Shown here one piece after another: positions 13,888 to 22,017 of a stretch of DNA of 64,000 nucleotides. This stretch comes from Halomarinibacterium sp034670265. Lineage in GTDB: Bacteria > Bacteroidota > Bacteroidia > Flavobacteriales > Flavobacteriaceae. The stretch covers positions 524,206-588,205 of the forward strand of contig JAXMNU010000002.1 of the NCBI GenBank assembly GCA_034670265.1. Direction: 5' to 3'. The stretch's first letter is position 1. Each line of letters begins with the position of its first letter. The translations under genes were made by a program, and so were the position numbers. The notes beneath the pieces were generated by a model that had not been told where the DNA came from, did no database searches, and was given only the letters and a program-made list of their open reading frames with translations.

Positions 13888-15255
13888 TTAAAACTCCCGC
13901 TTCATATCCCACGCCTCAAGGTAATCGGCAACGCGTTTTACAAACTGTCCACCAAGAGCGCCATTGACCACACGGTGGTCGTAGCTGTGCGATAGGAACA
14001 TTTTATAACGTATGCCAATAAAATCACCCTCTGGGGTTTCAATCACGGCAGGTACTTTACGTATGGCCCCTAAGGCTAAAATCCCCACTTGTGGTTGGTT
14101 GATTATGGGCGTTCCCATAATGCTGCCAAAGGTTCCTACGTTGGTTACCGTGTAGGTTCCCCCTTGTATTTCATCGGGTTTTAATTGGTTGTTTCGCGCA
14201 CGGCTAGCAAGATCGTTTACCGCTTTGCTCATCCCCACCAAATTAAGCTGGTCTGCTTTTTTAATGACAGGAACAATTAAGTTACCATCACCTAATGCGG
14301 CAGCCATCCCAAGGTTGATGTCTTTTCGTTTTATAATGCGATCACCATCTACAGAGATATTCATCATAGGGAAGTCTTTTAAGGCTTTTGCCACGGCTTC
14401 CATAAAGATGGGGGTAAACGTGAGTTTTTCGCCTTCGCGTTTTTCAAAGGCATCTTTTACCTTGTTACGCCAGTTCCAAATATTGGTGACATCACACTCC
14501 ACAAAACTCTGTACGTGTGCCGAAGTAGACACACTTTCTACCATATGGTGAGCAATAAGTTTGCCCATACGCGTCATTTCTATGATTTCGTCGCCACCGT
14601 TTACGGATACTGGGGCTTTGGGTTTTGTTCCTTGGTCACTGAGCGGAGTCGAAGTGACCTGAGATTTCTCGACTGGAGCCTGTCCTGAGCCTGTCGAAGG
14701 GCTCGAAATGACAGTACTTGGAGTAGCAGGTTGTTTACCTCTATTTTCAAGGTAGGCAAGCATATCGTTTTTAGTGACTCTGCCGTCTTTTCCTGTACCG
14801 GGAATAGCATCTAATTCTGTTTGCGAAATACCTTCTTCCGATGCCATATTGCGCACCAAAGGAGAGTAAAATCGGTCTCCACTACTTTCTATAGCTACTG
14901 GCTCAATAGCTTCTTTTGCCTTTACTACGGTTTCTTCTACTTTCGAAACGACTTCGGGAGCAACCTCGGCAGGTTTCTCTGCTTTTTCCTCCTTCTGTGC
15001 TGGAGCATCACCGCCTTGGGTTTCTATAATCGCAAGGGTTTGTCCTACTTGCACCACATCATCCACGTTAAAGAGTTGTTCTACCAAAACACCTTCCACT
15101 TCGCTAGGGACTTCACTATCTACCTTATCGGTAGCGATTTCAAGTACAGCTTCATCCATGTCAATGGTGTCTCCAACATTTTTAAGCCAGTTGGTAACGG
15201 TTGCTTCTGCAACGCTTTCTCCCATTTTAGGTAATTTCAGTTCAAATCTTGCCAT
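13888..15255 (-). CDS. dihydrolipoamide acyltransferase (E2) of a 2-oxo acid dehydrogenase complex
   Basis: A 455-residue E2. The lipoyl domain spans residues 1-78 with lipoyl-lysine Lys44 in ATDKVDSEV. The peripheral-subunit-binding domain is about 128-168 (YSPLVRNMASEEGI, GRVTKNDMLAYL), and the acyltransferase domain runs from ~225 to the end, with His427 in SYDHRVVNG. The usual HxxxDG is HRVVNG, with Asn431 in place of Asp. Residues ~182-206 (SSPSTGSGQAPVEKSQVTST) are encoded by a dispersed DNA repeat in the linker. The product moves acyl groups from E1 to CoA; the sequence fits branched-chain or pyruvate/2-oxoglutarate complexes equally well, and E1 and E3 are not adjacent. It is probably monocistronic. 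Confidence 0.88.
   Translation of the reverse strand: MARFELKLPKMGESVAEATVTNWLKNVGDTIDMDEAVLEIATDKVDSEVPSEVEGVLVEQLFNVDDVVQVGQTLAIIETQGGDAPAQKEEKAEKPAEVAPEVVSKVEETVVKAKEAIEPVAIESSGDRFYSPLVRNMASEEGISQTELDAIPGTGKDGRVTKNDMLAYLENRGKQPATPSTVISSPSTGSGQAPVEKSQVTSTPLSDQGTKPKAPVSVNGGDEIIEMTRMGKLIAHHMVESVSTSAHVQSFVECDVTNIWNWRNKVKDAFEKREGEKLTFTPIFMEAVAKALKDFPMMNISVDGDRIIKRKDINLGMAAALGDGNLIVPVIKKADQLNLVGMSKAVNDLASRARNNQLKPDEIQGGTYTVTNVGTFGSIMGTPIINQPQVGILALGAIRKVPAVIETPEGDFIGIRYKMFLSHSYDHRVVNGALGGQFVKRVADYLEAWDMKREF
14636..14714. repeat. dispersed repeat inserted in frame in the E2 linker
   Basis: On the minus strand this reads TGTCATTTCGAGCCCTTCGA, then CAGGCTCAGGACAGGCTCCA, then GTCGAGAAATCTCAGGTCAC and TTCGACTCCGCTCAGTG. 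These are the outward-facing words of the family seen at 1748 and 12405-12690. The insertion keeps frame and lies in a flexible Pro/Ser linker, so the enzyme should tolerate it. Confidence 0.65.
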
Positions 15256-15374
15256 AATTATTTAGTATGCTTTTTTACAAAAGGACGATGCAAAATTAAT
15301 TAAAATTGGATGTTTTTGTTTTATATTTTCTAAAAGGTTTGCCAAAAATTTGAAATTCGTTGAGAATTCTTCAA

Positions 15375-16505
15375 CTAAAGTAGCACGGTTCCCCCTTTTT
15401 GGTCGCTTTGGTCGCTTCCTATAATAAAGGAAGATTTTGGAGGTTTTATGCGGAAGGTATTGCCTCTGTTTTTCTGTTTTTCCATCAACTGAAAAATATA
15501 TTTATACGACAAATATTGCGAATCGAATACAATCATTTTATCCGAAACCAAATCTTCTTCCACCGCTCTTCTAGCAACTGATTTTACAGGAATTTCAAAG
15601 ATTTCGGAAAGTTTTTTTAGAAGCGATAAATCTTCGGTGAGTACCCAAACTTCTTCCGTTATGTTTTCAGAATTTTGGTTTCGTGAGGGTTTTACTTTTT
15701 TAAAGAATTTAGTGAGTTTCACCCCAAATGATACCAAGGCAGTTGTCGCTTTATTTTTACTGAAATGCTTTTTATAAAAAATATGCATCGCACCGTAAAA
15801 TCGGTCGAGATAGGCTGCGTCTTTTTGGGTACTTTCTCCTTTGTAATGGAGTACTTGGTTGCTTCCGTCGTAATAATTGGTGTAGCCAGCTTTCATCAAT
15901 TTATAGCAAATATCGATGTCTTCTCCGTACATAAAATAGTCTTCATCAAAGCCATCAACTTCTTTATAGACTTCCCTTTTTAAAAACATACAAGCTCCTG
16001 CTAATATCTCGACCTGACCTGTTTCTTTTTCATTAAGATATTTTGCATAATACCCTTTTCTTCCGCCAGCAATGCCTAAGATTTTAAGTAGAGAGCGTGT
16101 GGGTGTGGGAAGATTTCGTTTGCTTTCAGGTAAAAAATTACCTGTACCGTCGAGGTAATAAATCCCCAGAGCTCCCATTTTTGGGTGGATTTCAGCAAAA
16201 GAAAGGCATTTGGCAAAAGTGTCTTCGGCCACAGCCGTATCGGGATTGAGAATACAAATATATTCGCCTTTGGCTATTGCCACGCCTTGATTATTTGCCT
16301 TACTGAAGCCTACATTTTCTTTATTCTCAATTATCTGTACCGAAGGAAAAAATTGTTTTACCATGGCGCAACTATCGTCTTGAGAGGCATTATCCACTAC
16401 AATAATTTCGGCATCCAAATCCCTCATAGCACGCTGCACCGAAAGGATACACTGTTCAAGGAAATACCTCACATTGTAGTTGAGAATGATGACGGATAGT
16501 TTCAA
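15375..16505 (-). CDS. family 2 glycosyltransferase
   Basis: A 376-residue GT-A enzyme, opening MKLSVIILNYNVRYFLEQCI. The nucleotide-sugar site is visible as VVDNASQDDS (36-45) and the metal-binding ILNPDTAV (85-92, DxD-like). The acceptor-side motif is EDYFMYGEDIDICYKLMKAG near 185-205, as in rhamnosyltransferase WbbL/RfbN-like enzymes. The last ~110 residues after the catalytic domain are basic, then unrelated (ENITEEVWVLTEDLSLLKK), an extension I do not recognise. Its likely role is in cell-surface polysaccharide synthesis on the cytoplasmic face. The stop codon of the upstream recR is 3 bp before its start, so the two are probably cotranscribed. Confidence 0.85.
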   Translation of the reverse strand: MKLSVIILNYNVRYFLEQCILSVQRAMRDLDAEIIVVDNASQDDSCAMVKQFFPSVQIIENKENVGFSKANNQGVAIAKGEYICILNPDTAVAEDTFAKCLSFAEIHPKMGALGIYYLDGTGNFLPESKRNLPTPTRSLLKILGIAGGRKGYYAKYLNEKETGQVEILAGACMFLKREVYKEVDGFDEDYFMYGEDIDICYKLMKAGYTNYYDGSNQVLHYKGESTQKDAAYLDRFYGAMHIFYKKHFSKNKATTALVSFGVKLTKFFKKVKPSRNQNSENITEEVWVLTEDLSLLKKLSEIFEIPVKSVARRAVEEDLVSDKMIVFDSQYLSYKYIFQLMEKQKNRGNTFRIKPPKSSFIIGSDQSDQKGGTVLL

Positions 16506-16508
16506 AGT

Positions 16509-17129
16509 TTAGGAACTTTTTAAGGATGTTTCAAAAGGAATACGGTGTAAGATACTTCTTCCTAGGGTAATTTCATCTGCATACTCCAATTCATCTCCCA
16601 CAGAGATTCCGCGGGCAATGGTGGTAGTGGTTACATTAGTACCTTCAATTTGTTTAAAAATATAGAAATTGGTTGTGTCGCCTTCCATAGTCGAGCTAAG
16701 GGCAAAAATGATTTCAGCAACTTTACCGCTCTTTACTTTTTCAACTAAGGTAGGGACGTTTAAATCCATAGGGCCTACCCCATCCATGGGTGAAATTTTT
16801 CCGCCCAAAACGTGGTAATGTCCTCGATACTGACTCGTATTTTCTATCGCCATGACATCACGAATGTCCTCCACAACACACACTAAACTTTCATCGCGAT
16901 TAGGATTTGCACAAATTTCGCAAAGCGTTGTATCTGATATATTATGGCAGTTTTTACAGAAATTTATTTCCTCTCGCATTTGCTGAAGGCTTTGCGATAG
17001 CTTGAGTGTTTGGATTTCGGGTTGTTTTAACAAATGCAACACCAAACGCAAGGCAGTTCGCTTACCAATACCTGGTAATTGAGAGACTTCGTTAACGGCA
17101 TTTTCCAATAATTTTGAAGAGAAATCCAT
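16509..17129 (-). CDS. recR: recombination mediator RecR
   Basis: A 206-residue RecR of normal length. The helix-hairpin-helix region is LPGIGKRTALRLVLHLL (18-34). The zinc finger has Cys58, Cys61, Cys70 and Cys73 (FCKNCHNISDTTLCEIC). The Toprim domain begins at CVVEDIRDVMAIE (84-96) and contains HVLGGKISPMDGVGP. With RecO it loads RecA at gaps during RecF-pathway repair. It starts at the ATG at 17129 and is followed at 3 bp by the glycosyltransferase gene. Confidence 0.95.
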   Translation of the reverse strand: MDFSSKLLENAVNEVSQLPGIGKRTALRLVLHLLKQPEIQTLKLSQSLQQMREEINFCKNCHNISDTTLCEICANPNRDESLVCVVEDIRDVMAIENTSQYRGHYHVLGGKISPMDGVGPMDLNVPTLVEKVKSGKVAEIIFALSSTMEGDTTNFYIFKQIEGTNVTTTTIARGISVGDELEYADEITLGRSILHRIPFETSLKSS

Positions 17130-17154
17130 GCAGTATTTGTTGGCTGAAAGATAT

Positions 17155-17193
17155 AAAAAAAGCCTTAGAAAACACTTTACTTTCTAAGGCTTT
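17155..17193 (-). terminator. rho-independent terminator of the BNR-repeat protein gene
   Basis: AAAGCCTTAGAAA and TTTCTAAGGCTTT form a perfect 13-bp stem with a 9-nt loop. On the minus strand it is followed by TTTTATAT. It lies 21 bp beyond the stop at 17214 and isolates that gene from recR. Confidence 0.85.
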
Positions 17194-17213
17194 ATATTTT
17201 AAAGCGATACTAT

Positions 17214-19730
17214 TTAGTTTTTAATAAAACGTTTTGTAACAACTCCGTTACCACTGCTCATTCTTACAAAATAGACTCCGCTATTTAAATGAGCAACATT
17301 TAATGAATGTTGACTATTAAGAAGCACATTAGGCTCAAAAACAACTAGCTTTCCTGTGGTATCGAACACTCTAATATCCATTTCTACTTCTCCTTGATAT
17401 AAAATTTTAAGTGTTTCAGAAGTTGGGTTAGGATATAATGTCACTACATCTGATGTTAAAACATCATTTGTAGATAAAATAACACCATATTTAGGAGAAG
17501 CCCAAAGACCTCTTCCGTAAGTACCTGCATAAATTTTTCCTTCAGCTTGATTTATCTCCAATTCATTTACAATAACATTGGGGAGATTTGTATTAAAGGG
17601 TTGCCAATCTGCAAACGTATTATCAATATAATAAATACCATAGTCCATTCCTACATACAATCCGTCATCACCATTGTCATCCCAAACGACTGCTAAAGCA
17701 TTAAAATTTGGTAAATTAAGGAGATAATCTTGCCAAGTTGCACCTCCATCATCCGAAACTTTTACTTTTGCTGTTCCAGTTAAAGCGACTGCAATTTTAT
17801 CTGGGTTTGATGGGTGTATAGCAATAGAATTAATGACACCCCCTGGAGTTGTCATTGATATCCAATTTGTTAAACCTCCATCTGTAGTTCTATATAAAAA
17901 ATTATTTCTAGAAGCATATAAAACTTGATTGTTAGAAGGAGCTATTTTAAGATTATCCAGGTTGCTAACAAAATCTTGAGAAATAGGAATCCAAGAACCA
18001 GCAGCTCCAGAGCCATTGTTTAAATGCTTATAAACAATATTATACGCGCAATAAATAACGTTTGGTATTGTTGGGTCTTGCTCAAATGGTGACACCCAGT
18101 TTCCTGACCCTGAACCAGGTTCTGATAAATCATGAAGCACATTTCCACCATTCATAGTGCGATACATCCCACCATATTGAATCATCGCAAACATTATATC
18201 ATTACTATCCTTACTTACAAAACCTTCCATCCCATCGGCACCAACCCAATCTATCCACTGTCCAGTTCCCTCATCATAAAATGAACTACCATTATCTTGA
18301 GAACCACCTGTTACACGAACTTGAGATGTTTGAGAGACACCTATTTTATAAAATTGACGAATACCAATACCTGTAGTTAAATCTTCGTAATAATTTGCAT
18401 TTAAATTAGCTGTATCGGTCGCCTTAAAAAATCCTCCATCAGTCCCCACATAAAGAGTAGAACCAACAAATTCCATAATATCAACATCTGCATGACAATA
18501 CCCAATATTTGCGCCAGCTGCGGCATCTGGAATCCAATCTGCAGTACAGGTGAAATTAGCCCCTCCATCCATAGATCTCCAAGTTAATATTCCTGCTATA
18601 TGCACTTCGTTTACATCATTTTGATTAACAGTGATATCCATATCTCTAGGAGCTTGACCACCGTTGTCAAAACCTGAAGTATCATACCCAAAATAGTTAC
18701 GCCCAGCGTGATTTAATTCTGTAAAGGAAGCACCACTATTAGATGATTGATAAAACCCTCCAAATTGTCCTCCTGCAGCTTCAACTACATAAACAACCGA
18801 AGCGTCATCTGCAGAAACACCAATCATTTTAGCACCAGAGCTAAAACCTCCAATAGTAGTAAAATTAACTCCACCATCTGTAGAAACATAGAATCCATTT
18901 CCTGAAGCATACACAGTGTTAGTATCTCCTGGCTTAAATTCTACATCATACCCTCTATTTTCGGTAGTAATAAGTTTTGTCCAATTAGCTCCTCCATCTG
19001 TAGATCCATATATACCGCTATTTTGGGATGTAGCAAACATAATATTAGGGTTTGTTGGGTGAAGTAAGATTTTATTAACCAAAGACGAACCTGCTGTTCC
19101 TAATAAATTCCAAGTAGCACCAGCATCGGTTGATTTATAAATTAATCCACTGTAAGAACCAAAATAGTAAGTATCAGAGTCATTTGGATCAATAGCAACT
19201 GAATACACATATAAATTAGAAAAATAGTCTCCAAGTGGTGTCCAGGTAGCTCCTCCATCTGTAGTTCTCCATACCCCTCCAGTATTTGCTCCAACAATAA
19301 TATGATTATTGTCTGTTAGATCTACTGAAAAACCTGTAATCCTTCCAACACCAGGACTCCAGTGTGTGGTAGCATTCCAATAATCTGGACCTAACTCTTG
19401 CCAATTATCAAATAAATTTTGTCTTTGGTCGGCCGTTTCGTTAAGGTAGGCATTATAACGTTCTAGTTCGGCTAGACGTTCTGTAAAAGGGGTTAAGTAA
19501 CCATTATCATTTTGAAGACGGTTTGCCATATACTCCCATCTTTTAAACTGTTTGTATCCAGACCCACGCCCTTTGTCCTTATCTTCAAAATAGGCTTCGG
19601 CGTTAGCAACAATTTCTTCAACGCTGTACGTTCCAGCATCGATCATTTGTAAATATTCTTGTGATAAACCCTGATAACCTATTAAAAAGGTTGTAACAAC
19701 GGTAGCAATAAAAAATAATTTCTTTTTCAT
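17214..19730 (-). CDS. T9SS type A secreted BNR/sortilin-like repeat protein
   Basis: An 838-residue extracellular protein. The signal peptide is MKKKLFFIATVVTTFLIGYQ. From ~130 to 720 there are at least eight repeats of the sortilin/BNR kind: WRTTDGGATWTPLGD, YKSTDAGATWNLLG, YGSTDGGANWTKL, YVSTDGGVNFTTIG, KVSDDGGATWQDY, i.e. a large beta-propeller. The end (VVTLYPNPTSETLKILYQG ... GVYFVRMSSGNG, final VTKRFIKN) is a type A T9SS sorting domain, so it is moved by T9SS and anchored to or released from the surface. Function is unknown; similar proteins are often annotated as exo-sialidase or glycosyl hydrolase without proof. It is monocistronic with its own promoter and terminator. Confidence 0.85.
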   Translation of the reverse strand: MKKKLFFIATVVTTFLIGYQGLSQEYLQMIDAGTYSVEEIVANAEAYFEDKDKGRGSGYKQFKRWEYMANRLQNDNGYLTPFTERLAELERYNAYLNETADQRQNLFDNWQELGPDYWNATTHWSPGVGRITGFSVDLTDNNHIIVGANTGGVWRTTDGGATWTPLGDYFSNLYVYSVAIDPNDSDTYYFGSYSGLIYKSTDAGATWNLLGTAGSSLVNKILLHPTNPNIMFATSQNSGIYGSTDGGANWTKLITTENRGYDVEFKPGDTNTVYASGNGFYVSTDGGVNFTTIGGFSSGAKMIGVSADDASVVYVVEAAGGQFGGFYQSSNSGASFTELNHAGRNYFGYDTSGFDNGGQAPRDMDITVNQNDVNEVHIAGILTWRSMDGGANFTCTADWIPDAAAGANIGYCHADVDIMEFVGSTLYVGTDGGFFKATDTANLNANYYEDLTTGIGIRQFYKIGVSQTSQVRVTGGSQDNGSSFYDEGTGQWIDWVGADGMEGFVSKDSNDIMFAMIQYGGMYRTMNGGNVLHDLSEPGSGSGNWVSPFEQDPTIPNVIYCAYNIVYKHLNNGSGAAGSWIPISQDFVSNLDNLKIAPSNNQVLYASRNNFLYRTTDGGLTNWISMTTPGGVINSIAIHPSNPDKIAVALTGTAKVKVSDDGGATWQDYLLNLPNFNALAVVWDDNGDDGLYVGMDYGIYYIDNTFADWQPFNTNLPNVIVNELEINQAEGKIYAGTYGRGLWASPKYGVILSTNDVLTSDVVTLYPNPTSETLKILYQGEVEMDIRVFDTTGKLVVFEPNVLLNSQHSLNVAHLNSGVYFVRMSSGNGVVTKRFIKN

Positions 19731-19749
19731 AATTGATTAATTTAATATC

Positions 19750-19780
19750 CAAATTTACAATACAAACTATTGTTAGTCAA
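19750..19780 (-). promoter_or_regulatory. Bacteroidota-type sigma-A promoter of the BNR-repeat protein
   Basis: On the minus strand TTG, a 20-bp spacer and TAAATTTG fit the TTG / TAnnTTTG pattern of Bacteroidota promoters. The predicted transcript starts about 10-15 bp before the ATG at 19730. Confidence 0.5.
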
Positions 19781-19896
19781 GATAAATCTCTTTTTTAGGA
19801 TATTATCTTTATCGTTTTTTTTGAATGAAGAGTAAATAACACATTTTTGAAACTATAAGTTTGTATTTTTACCCAAATTCACCTAGTTATTCTTTT

Positions 19897-21354
19897 ATGC
19901 AGCCCATCTATATTTTAATTCTTATTGCAGGTTATTTTGGAGTACTAATGCTAATTTCCTATTTCACAGGAAAGGAAGATAGCAACGAAGTTTTCTTTAA
20001 AGCAGGAAAACAGTCACCGTGGTATTTAGTGGCTTTTGGAATGATAGGAGCTTCCCTAAGTGGGGTAACATTTATCTCGGTACCTGGTTGGGTAGAAGAA
20101 TCAGGATTTAGCTATTTTCAAGTAGTGTTGGGGTATTTTGTAGGGTATTTTGTGGTTGCATTTGTATTGCTTCCTATTTATTACAAACAAAATGTAACCT
20201 CAATTTATCAATATTTGGAAAGCAGATTTGGGGTTGTAAGTTATAAAACAGGTGCTTTTTTCTTCTTTGTTTCGAGAGTATTAGGAGCTTCGTTTCGATT
20301 GTTTTTAGTGGCGATTGTGCTTCAGCAATTTGTATTTGACGCGTATGGAGTGCCATTTGAAATTACCGTAGTCATTTCAATTTTATTGATTTGGATTTAC
20401 ACCAAACGTGGCGGAATTAAAACCATTGTTTGGACCGATACCTTACAAACCCTTTTTATGCTGGTTGCAGTTTGCCTTTCCATATATTTTATAACAGATG
20501 AGCTTAACTGGAGCTTTTCAGAATTTTTAAATTCTGAAGAACTTAAAAGCTACAACAAGATTTTTATTACTGAAGATTTTTTTGCTAAAAGTCATTTCCT
20601 GAAATCCTTTTTTGGAGGGATGTTTATCACTATTTGTATGACAGGTTTGGATCAAGACATGATGCAAAAAAACTTAACATGTCGCAATCTAAAAGATGCA
20701 CAAAAGAATATGGTTTCTTTTAGCATTGTCTTGGTGGGTGTTACCTTCCTATTTCTTCTTTTAGGAGCATTACTATTTATTTATGCCGAAAAATTTAACA
20801 TTGCTATCCCAATGCTCGATGGCACTCCAAAAACCGATTTATTATTTCCTGAAATAGCACTTAAAAGTGGCTTAAGTATCACACTTGGAGTTACATTCCT
20901 TTTAGGTTTAATTGCTGCTGCTTATAGTAGCGCAGATAGCGCATTAACCTCTTTAACAACTAGCTTTTGCGTAGATTTTTTAAACATTGAAAAACAACCC
21001 GAAGCAAAACAAAAAAGAATTCGAAAAATGACTCATATTGGTATGAGTTTCCTTTTGGTAATTGTTATTATTGCTTTTAAATATATCCTAACAAGCAATG
21101 TTATTGATAGCTTATTGGTCGTTGCAGGCTACACCTATGGCCCACTATTAGGACTCTTTGCCTTTGGAATTTTCACCAAATTTAAAGTGAAAGATAACTA
21201 TGTTTGGATTGTTACTTTGGCTTCGGTGGTGATTATTTCTGTAATTGGAAATATCCCTGCGGAAAGCTTAGGTGGGTATCAAGTGGGTTACGAATTATTG
21301 CCCATAAACGGACTCATCACTTTTTTAGGGTTAATATTGATTCGTAGAAAGTAA
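19897..21354 (+). CDS. sodium:solute symporter family protein
   Basis: A 485-residue integral membrane transporter of the SSS family. The ATG at 19897 (MQPIYILILIAGYFGVLML) is preferred over an upstream in-frame TTG at 19861, whose extra 12 residues are polar and precede the first membrane helix. About 13 transmembrane segments are visible. Family features include GASLSGVTFISVPGW in TM1-2, ASFRLFLV, and AAAYSSADSALTSLTTSF, the TM8 region that contributes the Na2 site. It takes up an unidentified organic solute with Na+. It ends 24 bp inside the convergent CoA-binding gene. Confidence 0.88.
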   Translation: MQPIYILILIAGYFGVLMLISYFTGKEDSNEVFFKAGKQSPWYLVAFGMIGASLSGVTFISVPGWVEESGFSYFQVVLGYFVGYFVVAFVLLPIYYKQNVTSIYQYLESRFGVVSYKTGAFFFFVSRVLGASFRLFLVAIVLQQFVFDAYGVPFEITVVISILLIWIYTKRGGIKTIVWTDTLQTLFMLVAVCLSIYFITDELNWSFSEFLNSEELKSYNKIFITEDFFAKSHFLKSFFGGMFITICMTGLDQDMMQKNLTCRNLKDAQKNMVSFSIVLVGVTFLFLLLGALLFIYAEKFNIAIPMLDGTPKTDLLFPEIALKSGLSITLGVTFLLGLIAAAYSSADSALTSLTTSFCVDFLNIEKQPEAKQKRIRKMTHIGMSFLLVIVIIAFKYILTSNVIDSLLVVAGYTYGPLLGLFAFGIFTKFKVKDNYVWIVTLASVVIISVIGNIPAESLGGYQVGYELLPINGLITFLGLILIRRK

Positions 21355-21690
21355 AACCAAGGTACAAGCGACCTCAACTTCAATGTTATTATCTTTCAGA
21401 ATAGTATAAAACTCAGCATTTTCGGTGCCGGGATTAAAAATGACTCGTCTGGGTTTTAAAGAAACTATATAATTATAATATTCTGGCTGATGCTTTGCTC
21501 CAATGTATAAAGTAACAGTATCCACATTTTCAAAAGGCAATTTTTCTGTTTCAATTTCTACGCCTTCTACATTTCCATTTTTTAACCCTAATGCAACAAC
21601 AGGTTCTTGTGCATGCACTAATCTTTGAATAGCGAGATACGAATACCGATTAGGGTTTGTACTTGCCCCAATAACCAATGTTTTTTTCAT
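21331..21690 (-). CDS. CoA-binding domain protein (YccU-like)
   Basis: A 119-residue single Rossmann domain. MKKTLVIGASTNPNRYSYLA carries the GxSxxxxR-type nucleotide loop, and RRVIFNPGTENAEFYTILKD is the second conserved block of the CoA_binding_2 family. These proteins bind CoA in the crystal structures known, but their role is unclear. It overlaps the 3' end of the convergent symporter gene by 24 bp. Confidence 0.85.
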   Translation of the reverse strand: MKKTLVIGASTNPNRYSYLAIQRLVHAQEPVVALGLKNGNVEGVEIETEKLPFENVDTVTLYIGAKHQPEYYNYIVSLKPRRVIFNPGTENAEFYTILKDNNIEVEVACTLVLLSTNQY

Positions 21691-21782
21691 TTTATTTTTT
21701 TTAAAAATCCGAAGTTACAATCCCTGATAAAAAGAAAGCCTAAAACTTAGTTAAAAAAACAAAGTACTGTAACATAAAACTA

Positions 21783-21903
21783 TTTGCTTCGTCTATATAA
21801 ATGAAATATTTCAAGACTTTACTGTGAAAATTTTACGTTGATGGTTAGTGTTAATAATAGCAGTAAAGACAAGGCCCGAGGTTCTAGACCTCGGGTTTTT
21901 TGT
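21783..21903 (+). ncRNA. candidate small RNA or leader with terminator
   Basis: The 327-bp gap 21691-22017 has no ORF. It contains CTTTACTG (21817-21824) that can pair with CAGTAAAG (21861-21868), followed after 6 bp by a strong terminator at 21875-21902. Upstream, TTTG at 21783 and TATTTCAA about 20 bp later loosely resemble a promoter. Together this looks like a ~95-nt structured transcript. It could be an independent sRNA or an attenuated leader of the TonB receptor gene that starts 115 bp downstream. The evidence is structural only. Confidence 0.4.
21875..21902 (+). terminator. strong rho-independent terminator with no gene upstream on its strand
   Basis: CCCGAGGT and ACCTCGGG pair perfectly around TCTAG, followed by TTTTTTG. 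On the + strand the nearest upstream gene is the symporter that ends 520 bp earlier, beyond an opposing gene. Confidence 0.85.
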
Positions 21904-22017
21904 TAATATTAGGTTAAAGAAAAATTTAATTGTAACAGAATTTCGTCATCATCGTCTTATGGGTGTTACTTTTTAGTAGCCATCAATCATTAATCAAAAA
22001 CAATCAAACCACAACCA

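Noticed and set aside
19861..19896. Upstream TTG start of the symporter
   Set aside because: The added residues are polar and unlike the family N-terminus; the ATG at 19897 begins directly with the first membrane helix.
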